This document shows, one piece after another, positions 20,635 through 31,168 of a DNA stretch of 64,000 nucleotides. Each line of letters starts with the position of its first letter. Positions within the stretch are counted from its first letter, which is position 1. Source of the DNA: Botryosphaeria dothidea (taxonomy: Eukaryota; Ascomycota; Dothideomycetes; Botryosphaeriales; Botryosphaeriaceae); contig WWBZ02000016.1 of assembly GCA_011503125.2 (NCBI GenBank), forward strand, positions 124,001 to 188,000. Direction: 5' to 3'. The translations under genes and the position numbers were made by a program. The notes under the pieces are model-generated. The model worked only from the letters and a program-made list of their open reading frames with translations. It had not been told where the DNA came from and did not search any database.

Positions 20635-21862
20635 GTCTGAAGCAAATTTCTTCTCTTTGAAATTTTATTTTCACGTCTAATTGGATCAAAGGCAATACTG
20701 TACACATCAGGTCGGAAGGACGGGTTCAGGTAGAATGGGCTGGAAAAAAAAGGGGGGAAACCGTTTCTCCACGAGCTCGATGAACGTACAATGCAGCAAA
20801 TAATAATCTAAACTTTTGAATACTACACTATTGAGTCAATTTTGAGAAATGTAATGAATGAATTCTTAATGATTGTTAATTGGGTCATGTGTCTCCAGGT
20901 ACGCAGTTGCGCTCGTTGTCCATGCTCCATACAATTAGCCTACGGTGCGGCTACCGTGGTCCTGGGAATGATAGAAAGACCTTTGAAAAGCAATAACGCG
21001 AATCTCGAATCATCGGGATCCCTTGAAACTGTGAAATTCGTGTCAAAGGCCATATTAAGTGGCTGCCTTGATGTCATGGTCACAGGCGGGGCCTTCTTCG
21101 ACCGAGTTGCAGGGCTGATTCACAGGATTGCCACTAAAGCTTATGGCCACGTGTGAAAGCTATAGGCTCTTAAACGTTCAAGTGGATGTTTCGCCGAGGA
21201 CCTGTGCGATGTGGCCATGGCGGGATCTCCACAAGGACTGGTGCACTGACTCTCGACTGCTCTCTGTTATGCTTAAATGGATAACTGAATCATGGGAGAA
21301 CCCGTAATCCTTACTCCACATCGGAGACTTCCTTATTGCTGATACCTCATACTCTGTCATTAATACTTGTCAAAGGTTCACGCTCAAATATGCTAGGGCA
21401 AGCGTGGTCCCTTCTACACGACAGTGGGATAGTCATGGCCCGAATCAAGATCACTGCGGACCATGAGACCTGTCTACCATCATGATTACAAGTTCTGTAT
21501 TCATTATATTCGCTTCTTTCGACTCACACAAACACGGAGCCCAACTTGCCAGTCCAATTTTGTTTTTCAATGAAACTGAATCGTTGAATTGCATCTTTTG
21601 AAGGCGCATGTGTTCGCACTCGAGTGGGCGGATAATCCCATACGATTGACGATCAGAGCCTCGAACTTTCCCTGACATTACGAGCTCAAGACTATATTAA
21701 CGGTCTCATTTCGGACTGATCAACGATGATGGGACCAAGGAGACAGTGCGGGAGTAATGTTGGATAAAGCGATAGTTGTAGCGGGGATCCAACTCATCAG
21801 ACAAGTTCCATCCTCACTGTCATCACTTCCACTTTCTTTCTCTCGGGTCATCGACATCCGCC
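20635..21862. other. Spacer within the secreted-protein array
   Basis: About 1.2 kb. A 104-codon frame at 20842-21156 lacks a signal peptide, the family Cys pattern and the WRxREW motif, so I do not call a gene. Confidence 0.4.
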
Positions 21863-22240
21863 ATGCGCATTTCAAACTTTACTCCTATCATCTTAGTAGG
21901 AGGAGCCTATGGCTGCCAGCAATTCCTCGCCACCCTGCAGACCACCGAATATGCATGCAAAGGCTACAACGACGCCGGACTCCAGCAGAAATGCCAGGCT
22001 CTCGTACCGTGGTTTGAAGACTACAGCAAAGCCAATATGAAGCGCCTGGGCCAGAGTGCTCAATACGAGTCCTTCTGGTGTGACGAATGCAACGACAGCA
22101 ATAATCTGAATCCAAAATGCTACTGTGGGATGCGGTTTTGGCGACTGCGGGAATGGATGGGGCGGGTTCCGGATCCACGGGCGGACACGAAGTTCATGTA
22201 CAAAGGCGGATCGGTTATTCAGAAGGTGCACTGTGATTGA
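21863..22240 (+). CDS. Small secreted cysteine-rich protein, paralogue 4 of 4
   Basis: Seen: 125 aa from an ATG in good context (CCGCCATG), single exon. It has a short hydrophobic signal (FTPIILVGGAYG) directly before CQQF. Eight Cys: C-x13-C-x11-C-x28-C-x2-C-x9-C-x-C-x3-FWRLREWMG, ending VHCD. The spacing between Cys3 and Cys4 and the NPKCYC/FWR.REW block are nearly identical to paralogue 3, which points to the most recent duplication in the array. No known domain. Function unknown. Confidence 0.9.
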   Translation: MRISNFTPIILVGGAYGCQQFLATLQTTEYACKGYNDAGLQQKCQALVPWFEDYSKANMKRLGQSAQYESFWCDECNDSNNLNPKCYCGMRFWRLREWMGRVPDPRADTKFMYKGGSVIQKVHCD

Positions 22241-23181
22241 ACACCTCTGGCGTGTTTTGGTTTCTTTGGAAATTTGAGAATCTTCCAGGATCTTGTCGGT
22301 CCATCTCTATCTCTTATTCTGGCCAGTGTCGCGAGGTCGAAAATTGTTAGAAACTCCTGCCAACTTTCGGTGCGTCAATTCCGGACGATATGACGTGAGC
22401 CTGGACTCGGGCCGTGATGTAGGGATATTGTGGTCCGAGGGGCAAAGTGTCGGCCCGGACGATACGAAGGAGATTCACGGGGATCATTGCAAGCATCTTG
22501 TTCAATAGGCCTTCTAGAATCCGGTGCCTTGGAAGCCTTGATCCAGGAACCAGTAACGCCGAGACACCAATGAGAAGCCAATATTCCACCTCGTGATGTG
22601 GTCTGTGCATATCTTGTGGCTTCTTCCACTTAAGCTCCCGCAGGATGATCGTAAACGATTCAGGCGTCCAGTGGCCGTGCTGGGTAACTCTACTCCTAAG
22701 TGCAAATTTTCCCGAGAGAATCAGAGAACATTTGAAAGCGCCGAGTAGTTATTGTCACGACTTTCATGGGCTCTTACCTCGACAGGGTCAGAGCTTAGAA
22801 ATACGAGCTGTAGCGGACTTCTCTGAAGCTGGAGAGTCCCAATGTGCTTGGAAACACGCTGTGTTTCGACTCGGGAGGATACTCGAAACCGGTTCGTGTA
22901 GCCGTTCGTAGAGCTCAAGCCATTCAACATCCGACGGTCAGCGCTTGATTCTGCATTCCGTGGAGAATGCCATCTCCCTATCGGTGATTCGATTCAGCGG
23001 GAGGCCTTTTGTCGGCTATTGGACCGGGACTGAGTCGACACACACTCGTACCACAGGGTTAAGGACTCAGATAGGATTATTACAGCGAGTAGGACTTCAG
23101 TGTACATATGTAGATTCCACCCTCAGCCTTCGCAGCTTAGACAAAAATCCAAGGACGACACCCAGCTCCAGCTTAGCAGGA
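22241..23181. other. No recognisable gene
   Basis: About 0.94 kb between paralogue 4 and the propeptide-containing secreted protein. Overlapping open frames of 60-90 codons lack the Cys pattern of the array. Confidence 0.4.
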
Positions 23182-24224
23182 ATGATTGCTCCTGCCACCT
23201 TCTTGCTTCTTTCCAGCCTACTTTCGCAGGTCTACGCTATTCCCACCAACCTGACCAATGGAACAGAGGTCATAGAGGTTCAGTCGAACATATCTGACTT
23301 CCTCGAGGGAGCCATCGAGGTCGACGGCGGTGATCTGGGTGACCTCATCCCCATCCCCGAACTGGTGAACTTGACCTTGGTTGATAAGGATGAAGAGCTC
23401 ATCTATGACATACCCGAGGAGGGACTTGACATCAGCGAAGAGCTCTACGAGGCTCTGACGGGAGAAAAGCCAAAGCATGTCAAACCCCGGTTCACCACAA
23501 CGTCGGCTAACCGCGACTAGGCACTTGGACAAGCGCGATTGCCCAAACCCGTGCTCGTGTGGGACTCACAGGACCTATTCCTTGGTCGACAGCAACTGGA
23601 ACAAGTTCTACGGAAATCTGAGGTCGATGTCTTCGCCTCTCTGCGGTCCAGGCACCATTTCCAAGACCTACACGGCCAGTTACTCTTGGCAAGTCAGCGG
23701 TTCTATTGATCCCAGCGTTGTAAGTCGCCTCCTTCCATCAATACAACAGTAGGGGCTCTGTCTTACACAACGAAGAAATTGGATGCGGGGTTCCTCGAGA
23801 AGCTCGGCGTCAAGGTCGGCTTTGCCTACACCTGGGGTAACGCGGTTGCAACCGGCTACACTGCCACCTGCAGCGAGCTGCACCCCTGCGTCGCAACTTT
23901 CAAGCCTTGGATCGGTATCGTTAAAGGCAGGGGTAGGTGGACGGAGCTGAGCAATGCCGGTAACAAGCTCTGCCGAAGCGGCTACGGTGGCAACCTCGAA
24001 GTCAAGCTTCCGATCGTCAGGGACTGCCCCTCAGGATCCAAGGAATGTGGTGCTGATGGTAAGAGAAGTCGCTCCGTCAATATTGTGCCAACACTAACAC
24101 CTTGTTTCCAGGTGTCTGGGACAAGTGCCACTTCGTGGGTAACTTCGCAAAGGCTTGCTGCTCCAACCTGGGCCCCACTCCTGCCGCCGGTTCCCTCTGC
24201 CCAGCCAGTCTCTGCCCTAATTGA
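23182..24224 (+). CDS. Secreted propeptide-containing cysteine-rich protein, four exons
   Basis: Seen: exons 23182-23478, 23534-23719, 23776-24058 and 24112-24224, joined in phase by introns of 55, 56 and 53 nt, give 292 aa. Intron 3 has a textbook GTAAGA/ACTAAC/CAG set. Introns 1 and 2 have good branch sites (GCTAAC, CTTAC) but must use AAG acceptors to keep frame. A signal peptide (MIAPATFLLLSSLLSQVYA) precedes an acidic pro-region of about 80 residues with two or more N-glycosylation sites. A Cys-rich domain follows from RDCPNPCSCG to a C-terminus with CCSN and SLCPASLCPN. The sequence around intron 1 also encodes a LDKR dibasic site in another frame, so a different junction with Kex2 processing is possible. 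No family recognised. Inference: a secreted, proteolytically matured protein near the effector-like array. Confidence 0.65.
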
Positions 24225-24565
24225 ATGGTATTTGGAGGATTGGTGTTTTGATTCTCTACCAAATCCTGTATTTAATCGGAATATCAATCTCGTGGATCAC
24301 AATGTGTGCCCCAAAATACGTGAATGGTAGATGAGACTCACATTATGCAATTATAACATGTTCTCGCACCATCATGTTTATGATAAGCGCAAGCAAACTC
24401 CATCACATTTTCGCTGCGATGGCGGTGCCACTCTCAACACAATCCACTCGCCGGGTAGCATCTGCGCAACTTCTATGTCGGGCTCACTCGGCAACAACAC
24501 TTATGGATAGTTGTCGAACAATCAATTTTCCATAGCAGACGCACCCCCCAAAAATCCCCTTTAGT
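24225..24565. other. Short convergent intergenic region
   Basis: About 0.34 kb separating the 3' ends of the secreted protein gene (plus) and the membrane protein gene (minus). Nothing recognised. Confidence 0.5.
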
Positions 24566-26335
24566 CTATACCGCCTTCACCCCCGTCCCTTCAGCCGCCT
24601 TTCCCCCAGCACGCCGCGCCCCTCCCTCCGCGCGAGCACGGCGCCCATCCCGGCCAAGCACCACAATCCCGCCCTCAAACCCGACCCTCGTCCGATCGCC
24701 AAGCGCAGGATCGCCCAGCGCCTCGCGCAGCAAGCGCACCGCATCCTGCGCCTCGAACGCGACCGCCCCCGACGACGCGGCACGCGTGCGCACCGTCCCC
24801 GCCGCGGCGCCGACCAGCAGCGCGCCCAGAACGGCCACCCACGCGATATGACTCCCGCCGCCGAGGCGGAGCACCGTCGCGTAGAGGTGGACCTCGGCCT
24901 CGGAGTCTCCACCCCCGTAGAGGTTGCTGCGCTCGATGGTCTGGCGGAGCAGGGAGATGTACGCCTCGCCCACCTGCGCGAAGACGGTTTCGAGGGCGGC
25001 GCGCATGTCGGCGGTGCTGTTGAGCCCGTCGGCGTTGAAGGTGGCGTCGATGAAGCCCTGGGCCAGGTTGCCGCCGGCGCCGCCGCTCGCGACGAGCATG
25101 TGCGTCGTGTTGGCGAGGAGCTGCTGGACGTGGGGCCCGAGGAGGGGGCCTTGGTCTGTTTCGCGGACGATGCGGAGGGGCGAGACGGCCGAGGCGAGCG
25201 AGACGTCGGCCAGGTATTCGCGGCCGGCGTAGGCGCACTCGTAGATCAGCGTGGGGCCGAAGGCGTCGAAGAATGCGGGCACGACGATGGTGTGCACTGG
25301 CTCGCCCGTCCGGCGGTCCACCGTCACCGCGGACGCGATGACGAGGGAGCTGAAGCCGGACGCTCCGACCAGGTTGTTCACGGCTGTGATGTTCGGCCCG
25401 CCCGGTTTGGATATCGTCTTGACGTGGACGTCGCGCAGGCCGGTCACCTCGGTTTCGGACTCCGTGTACTGGCTGCTGGCGTTCTGGCAGGAGACGGTGA
25501 CGTGCGTGCCGAAGACCGAGCCCTGGAGCTTGTTGAACTCGTAGCGGCCGGGCATGTTGAAGCCGTCGGGCATGCCCGAGTACTGGAGGTAGCTGGAGGT
25601 GTTGAGGCCGATTCCCCGTGTGTTCAACTCTCCGTAGATGGTGTCGCCGAGCGAGCCTTGTTCGGGTACGTATGGGGGCCCGTAGGGGTTTGGCCTGTAC
25701 ATGTCCCGCAGCTTGAGCCCCTCGATGTACGCTGCTTTGTACATGAATCCGCTGAGTCTGGATGTTTGTGAGGAAGAGACGGGACTACCGGCTGGGTATA
25801 CTCCGCCGGTACCGTCGCTTTCGAAGAAGGTCGAATTTAGCGTGGCCAGAGGGTAGGATCCCGCAGGATTGATGATTTCGTCCACCGTTGCCCTGATACC
25901 GAAGAGGGCCACGACGGTTGCACTGGTCAAAGCAGTGGCAATGGTAAGAAGCACCAGCAATGTTCGTTCCAAGGGCAATTGCAGTCGAAATACCTGTTCG
26001 ACGCCACGTTTGATAGTCAAAGGACGGAGGAAAAGAGCAACCACCCCACGGTCGCGTGCCAGTTCTCGACGGGTGAGGTAATCATCCTGCATCGCAAATC
26101 CAACGGCGGAAAGGAGTCCAACTGCTGTTCCAACGATGGTGCAGCCAATGTTCCATGTTGTTGTGTCCAAGTCAACCGTCTTGTATCCGTTTGAAGGAAT
26201 GTTGCTGACGACGAGTTTGTTGAGGTTGACATAGATTCCAAGGCCAATCAATGCAGCTAACAAGACCGTCGCGAGAAGGTTAGTAAGAATAGCCAGCCAC
26301 GGGGACTGGGATTGGTTTTTGTTCCTGGCATTCAT
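24566..26335 (-). CDS. Polytopic fungal membrane protein with large glycosylated loop
   Basis: Seen: 589 aa from the ATG at 26335, single exon; the frame is open 8 codons further but without an ATG. Hydrophobic segments lie near residues 14-38 (WLAILTNLLATVLLAALIGL), 65-90 (WNIGCTIVGTAVGLLSAVGF), 125-150 (LLVLLTIATALTSATVVALF) and close to the C-terminus (IAWVAVLGALLVGAAAGTV). A loop of roughly 350 residues with several N-x-S/T sites lies between the last two, and a basic, Ala/Arg-rich tail ends the protein. This topology matches a common uncharacterised fungal plasma-membrane family. No catalytic or transport motif is visible. Function unknown. Confidence 0.8.
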   Translation of the reverse strand: MNARNKNQSQSPWLAILTNLLATVLLAALIGLGIYVNLNKLVVSNIPSNGYKTVDLDTTTWNIGCTIVGTAVGLLSAVGFAMQDDYLTRRELARDRGVVALFLRPLTIKRGVEQVFRLQLPLERTLLVLLTIATALTSATVVALFGIRATVDEIINPAGSYPLATLNSTFFESDGTGGVYPAGSPVSSSQTSRLSGFMYKAAYIEGLKLRDMYRPNPYGPPYVPEQGSLGDTIYGELNTRGIGLNTSSYLQYSGMPDGFNMPGRYEFNKLQGSVFGTHVTVSCQNASSQYTESETEVTGLRDVHVKTISKPGGPNITAVNNLVGASGFSSLVIASAVTVDRRTGEPVHTIVVPAFFDAFGPTLIYECAYAGREYLADVSLASAVSPLRIVRETDQGPLLGPHVQQLLANTTHMLVASGGAGGNLAQGFIDATFNADGLNSTADMRAALETVFAQVGEAYISLLRQTIERSNLYGGGDSEAEVHLYATVLRLGGGSHIAWVAVLGALLVGAAAGTVRTRAASSGAVAFEAQDAVRLLREALGDPALGDRTRVGFEGGIVVLGRDGRRARAEGGARRAGGKAAEGTGVKAV

Positions 26336-26979
26336 CCTGTCGTTCGCAGCTTGCCCCACTGACGAACGGGACTTGTCAAAGAAACCCCAATTGAGATGTC
26401 CAAATTTGCAGAATGGAATTTCTGGGGATCACCGAGCTTATTGTTGTTGCTTGTGTTGCTGTGCCAAGAGCTGAGACTCCAGCCAGGAGCTAAAAATAAT
26501 AAAACTAGCACCATTTACGGATCCCGTTCAGACCAACGGCAGCCACTAATATCATATTCGTTTCACCGCGAATCCTTTAGTTAGCTCGGAATGAATTAGG
26601 CGAAGATCTCTTGCCGAAGGTGTCATGACTGGCCAGTGAGAACCGTTATTCTTCGCCCTTCGGTAATGATCACAAGATCCATCACGTCTCATGAGTGGGA
26701 GCAGACCTACAGCGGGAAAAGCCACGATTGAATCCTCGATCAGAAGCGTTACTGCTGTCTCGCTAACAGTAATGTCTAAAGGATACCCTGCCATGAGGCA
26801 TGTTTTTTTTTTAAAAAAAAAAAAAAAAAGCTCGATCAATGCTTACAATGCTCGACTGTCCAGCGGAGAAGTAAAGCGGTGGTGGAGAGACGAGCTCTTT
26901 CCCAGAATAGAACACTCTACTGATTGCTCAGGTATTCTTTCGGAAGACGGTGGCCGCCGCTGTCGCACTCTTCTACTCG
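26336..26979. other. Intergenic with a T10/A17 tract
   Basis: About 0.64 kb between the histidine kinase 3' end and the membrane protein start, both minus strand. It contains a T run followed at once by an A run (26803-26829), a self-complementary tract that could act as a nucleosome-excluding promoter element or in transcript ending. Confidence 0.45.
26803..26829. repeat. Homopolymer pair T10-A17
   Basis: Ten T followed directly by seventeen A; perfectly self-complementary over ten pairs. Confidence 0.9.
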
Positions 26980-29900
26980 CTACTTCGTATCATCCTTCAA
27001 CTCCTTGCCTGCCTTCCACCGCTGCAGGAGCTCTTTTAGTTCTTTGAATTTGACTGGCTTTGTCAGCACTAGATCCATGCCCGACTGATAACCCCGTTCC
27101 TCATCTCGTGCGCTTGCCAGTCCCGTGAGGGCAACGATGTACGAACATGGACACACGTCCATGAGCGGTGGTTTTCCGCCGTCACGCTTCTCGCGCTCGA
27201 TGTTTCGGATGGCGACCGTTGCCGCGAAGCCGTCCATTACAGGCATACTTATATCTGCGAGGGCAATGAATGACGAGGCGCCTTCCAAGCTTTCGATTGT
27301 GGAGCGACTTACCCATGAAGATGATGTCGAAAGCTCGACTCGCTTCCGCAAGCCTCATTACTTCCTCGACTGCAACCTGGCCGTTCTCTGCTGTCCGTAT
27401 GTCTTCACAGCCCTGTTGAACCATGAAGGTCTCGAGCAATTTGAGGTTGACTTGGTTATCTTCCACTAGCAGAAGGCGTGGCGTTTGCTCAGTTTGCAAA
27501 GCTCCACATTCGGCTGGAGATACTAGATCTTTTGATTTTGCAGCCTGGATAGAAGTGCGAGTCCATTCGGCGGCTGACGAATGCTCTTCGCGTCGATCCT
27601 GCGGCACGTGCTGCGTTTTCTTGGATGAGTCAGATTCAGCACGCTTTTCACCAAGGCTTTCCGGTGCCATCAACGCCTCGACGGGTACATCTTCTGCCTT
27701 TCTGATCCCAGTAAGGCAACTGGTGCATGCTACAATAGCCTTGGCAAGCTTGAGCGGTCCGACAGGCCGGGCCATGGCAACCTGATTCTTGAGACCACCC
27801 GCTGGCAAGCTTTTGTTGAGCGACAAGGATGGCAGGGCGAGAAGGGTGAGCAGTACAGAGGAGCCCTCGTCGAGGCAGATGCGTGCTTTCTCTCGGGCAT
27901 CGTCGTCAGTTTGGTCGATGACAAGTACATCAGTACAGGTGTTGGACGCTTCGTCAAGATATAGAACCTCCCATCGAAACCATTGGTTGAAGTAGTTGGC
28001 GAGAGAACGCCGCGTCATTTCGTCAAATCCACAGAATGCGACGGTGCGTGGCTGCTTTCGAATCTGCCGAACCGCTTCTGAGAGGGCAGCGGATGAGCTT
28101 GACGTAGGTTCTGGGTTCTGATCCTCTTCCATAGGGATACTGACAATAAAAGAACTCCCCTCACCCTGCTGGCTATTGACGTGGATCTTGCCACCGAGCA
28201 AAGCAACCAGACTCTTCACTATGGACATTCCAAGGCCCACTCCTTCGGAGGCAACCGTGTCTTCTTGGGTAAATGGGAGGAACAGATGTGTCTGGAGAAA
28301 GTTGTTCGACATGCCTCTCCCGCTATCCGTCACAGCAATTTGAACCACTTTCCGCGCCGATTCATGCTCGACCTCTTCCACCCGTAAGGATACTTGGACA
28401 AACCCGCGTTCGGTGTACTTCAGAGCATTTCCCAAGATGTTGGTCAAGATGCGTCGGAGCGCGCCGGGTTCGGTCAGGAAGTTCCAATTGTCGCGGTAGG
28501 AAATGTCCAGGACTATGGACAGGTCCTCGGCAGCACTGCTGGCGGATTTGTTGTACGCGTACCCACTAGCGGTTACTTCGACAATCTCCTCACATAGGGC
28601 GGCAATGTCGGCAGAGCAGTAGATTTCTGCTCCCTCGGCCGGACGGCTGATGTCCTTGTCTTCCATTGCCCACGGCAAGTCTCTGGACGGACGCTGCAAT
28701 GGCTTGTTGCGCCTTCTTGTGAATTGGTTGATTTTGGCGTACGAAAGAACGCTGCTAAGCGTATCATGCAGCGTAGAACCGCACGACCGGATGGTCTCGG
28801 CCAAGCCTTGTTGAAAATCATCTAGCGACGTCTCGCTGAGGAATTCAACTGCGCCAAGGATGCCATGCAGAGGCGTGCGGAGCTCGTGACTCACAGATGA
28901 GACAAAGGATTCCTGCTGCTTGACGGCTGCGATGGCGTCAATTCTGGATATTTCTGATTCGACCGACAGCAGGAAATTCATGAAGATGCTGAGGTCGGTG
29001 CTCTCGGTGAATGCGGGAGTGACGTGGGTGGTCCATGCGATGCAGCCTGCCAGTCTTTTTAGGCTGGCCGGGTCAGTCAAGGGCGCAAAGAAAAGCTGTC
29101 GGACGCCAGGAAACGAAGCAGCTATGCGGTGGACATCCTGATCATCGTCGACGTTGATGAGCTTATCATCAGGGGTGAAAATGTAGGGGGTCCCGTCAGG
29201 TTCATAATACCAAATCTTGCCGTGTGGAAAGCGGCCCAAAAGCTTCTGCAAGAAGGCTTCATCCAGGGACTTCAAGCCGACCGTGGTGGGGGAAATACTG
29301 ACCAAGAGCGGGGCTTTCTCGTCGGCAACGGCAATCCCGAGAGCCTCAGCCGGGTGCTCAGGAAGCATAGACTTCTTGTAGTCGTTGCTGGAGAAGTCCC
29401 TTTGACCGCGAGGACCGATGTTGGGGGGAGGAGTGGAAGGTGGATTGCCCTGTTGCGGCGATGAACGGCGGTGCTGGTCGGCACAATCGTGATTCAACTT
29501 TCTGCGCAGCTCAGGGCGTTGGAACAGCTCATTCTCAAGCTCTATCTCAGGCTCGGCCACGGGCATCAAAACACTGCGGAAGCCGACAATGCCGTCCACA
29601 AACGCAACACCATCAACGCCCAACCCATGGCGCAGCACGTCTGCAGCCTTTGCGAAAGTCTGCCGATACGATGTTTCATCTCGAATATTGCTCCGGGACT
29701 CCTGCTCTCCTCTGCCGAGTGTTTTGTCATCGTCGTCGCGCTGGAGCTCCGACCTCACGAATTCCGCGGCGGCCTCGTCCAGCTCGGGGTTCGGACGGGC
29801 TTCGGTGTCGCTTGAGCTCGAGCTGGTGTGTCCGGGTTTGCGGTTAAGGGCGGGAGGCTCTTCGTGGAGGCGGGCGGTGATCTTGCGCGATAGCACAAAG

Positions 29901-30657
29901 GAATTGAGACTGTGGTTCACTCTTGTGACGCGCTCTCGCAGGTAGGCAGCGCGAGATGACTCCAGCTGGGCTATGCATTTTCTGGCCGTTTTGAGCAAGC
30001 AGTCGAGATCGCGGCTCTCGGAATGGCTGCGGTCAACAACGTCGACGAGGAAGACATTCCCAATGGCGACTTGTTGGCTGGTAACGATGGGGGCGGCGGC
30101 GTAGTAGGCAAGGTTGGGGTATGTCTTGACGCAGTCGAGGCTCGCCGTGTGTTCATTCTCGTGCAGGCGCACAACTGCGGTGCCTGGCGGTGAGTGATCG
30201 TCCAGACTTAGAGTCTGGCGTCCGAGCCAGAGCCATTTCTCCTTGTCAGCATCTTCGGGCGCGAGCCAGTGAGGCGCGTCGTCATCTCCGTGGTGTCCGT
30301 TGTTATTCCAGGTGCCGGCGATGACGCGTTGACGAAAGCCGTCGGTGAGGGAGATGAAGAGGCCAAAGGTTCCTGGTGGAGTTCAGTGGTCAGAGGCGAG
30401 AGTGTCGGGGAAAGCTCCGCTTACGTAGGCGGGAGCGGGTGACGTCTGCCAAAGCATCGAGAGCAGCGCACAGCGGCGAGGCATCGGCGAGCGACGGGTC
30501 GAAACCGAGTGCATGCGAGTATGCGGGTGGGGCGGGCGAGATCTGGTCGATGTCCCAATACCTGTCGGGGGCAGGATCAGCTGCGATCGCAGAACAACGT
30601 ATCCGTAACGCACCTGCGGAGCTCGTGGGTCTTCAAAACATCGGCCACTGTCCTCAT
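26980..30657 (-). CDS. Hybrid sensor histidine kinase (GAF-HisKA-HATPase-REC)
   Basis: Seen: exons 30657-30614, 30561-30425, 30372-27313 and 27254-26980 join in phase, with introns of 52, 52 and 58 nt, giving 1171 aa. The N-terminal third (about 60-260) has a GAF-like sensor region. HisKA carries the phospho-acceptor His556 in SHELRTPLHG. HATPase_c has NILGNALKYT (N box), DSGRGMS (G1) and GVGLGMS (G2). The C-terminal receiver has the acidic pair in LLLVEDN and phospho-acceptor Asp1081 in FMDISMPVMDG (its codon is split by intron 3), then the ALTG and TKP receiver residues. Family knowledge: such proteins pass phosphate His to Asp within the protein, then to an Hpt protein feeding MAPK or transcription outputs. 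No membrane segment, so probably cytosolic. The signal is unknown. Confidence 0.95.
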
Positions 30658-31168
30658 CTTTTCCTCATCTTCACAGTACACTGAATTGGGGGTCCAGGCG
30701 CCGAGCAACAGGTACGCGCATCTGTACTTAGGCAGTGGGGGGTGTGGCAGGAGAAGGAGGCTGTGACGTCACTCCAACACATCTCGTCGCCGCGGACCAA
30801 GAAACGAGAAGCGACGAAACATTCCAACAGAAAGACCTGCCTCCCGCCCGAGACAGTAATGGCGCCCGTCATTCGGTGTTCCCCGTCTCCACGAACAAAA
30901 TCGTCGACTCAACGGCCCCGTGACAGCTCGCTTGGACTTCGTTCGACGGGAGATGTCAAGAATCGAAACTCGCTTCCATTCGCATTGTGCCCATCTTCAA
31001 TTTCGACGTGTGGGCAGTTCACATACCGTTTGGGTTGCAACAACACACAAAGAATCTTGAGCCTCGCAAAGCGGATTCCGTCCAGATTGGTCTCGATTGG
31101 TGTCTCTGGCTATTCCCGTCACCTCACATCCCCGTCCAGGAGAAATGCTATGAATTTGATGGATTTTC
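30658..31168. other. Histidine kinase upstream region
   Basis: About 0.5 kb between the carboxypeptidase 3' end and the kinase start, both minus strand. No gene seen. Confidence 0.5.

Noticed and set aside
20842..21156. Possible fifth member of the secreted-protein array
   Set aside because: No signal peptide, no WRxREW motif and the wrong Cys pattern.
24848..25771. 307-codon plus-strand open frame
   Set aside because: Antisense shadow of the membrane protein gene; caused by GC-rich codon use, with no domain content.
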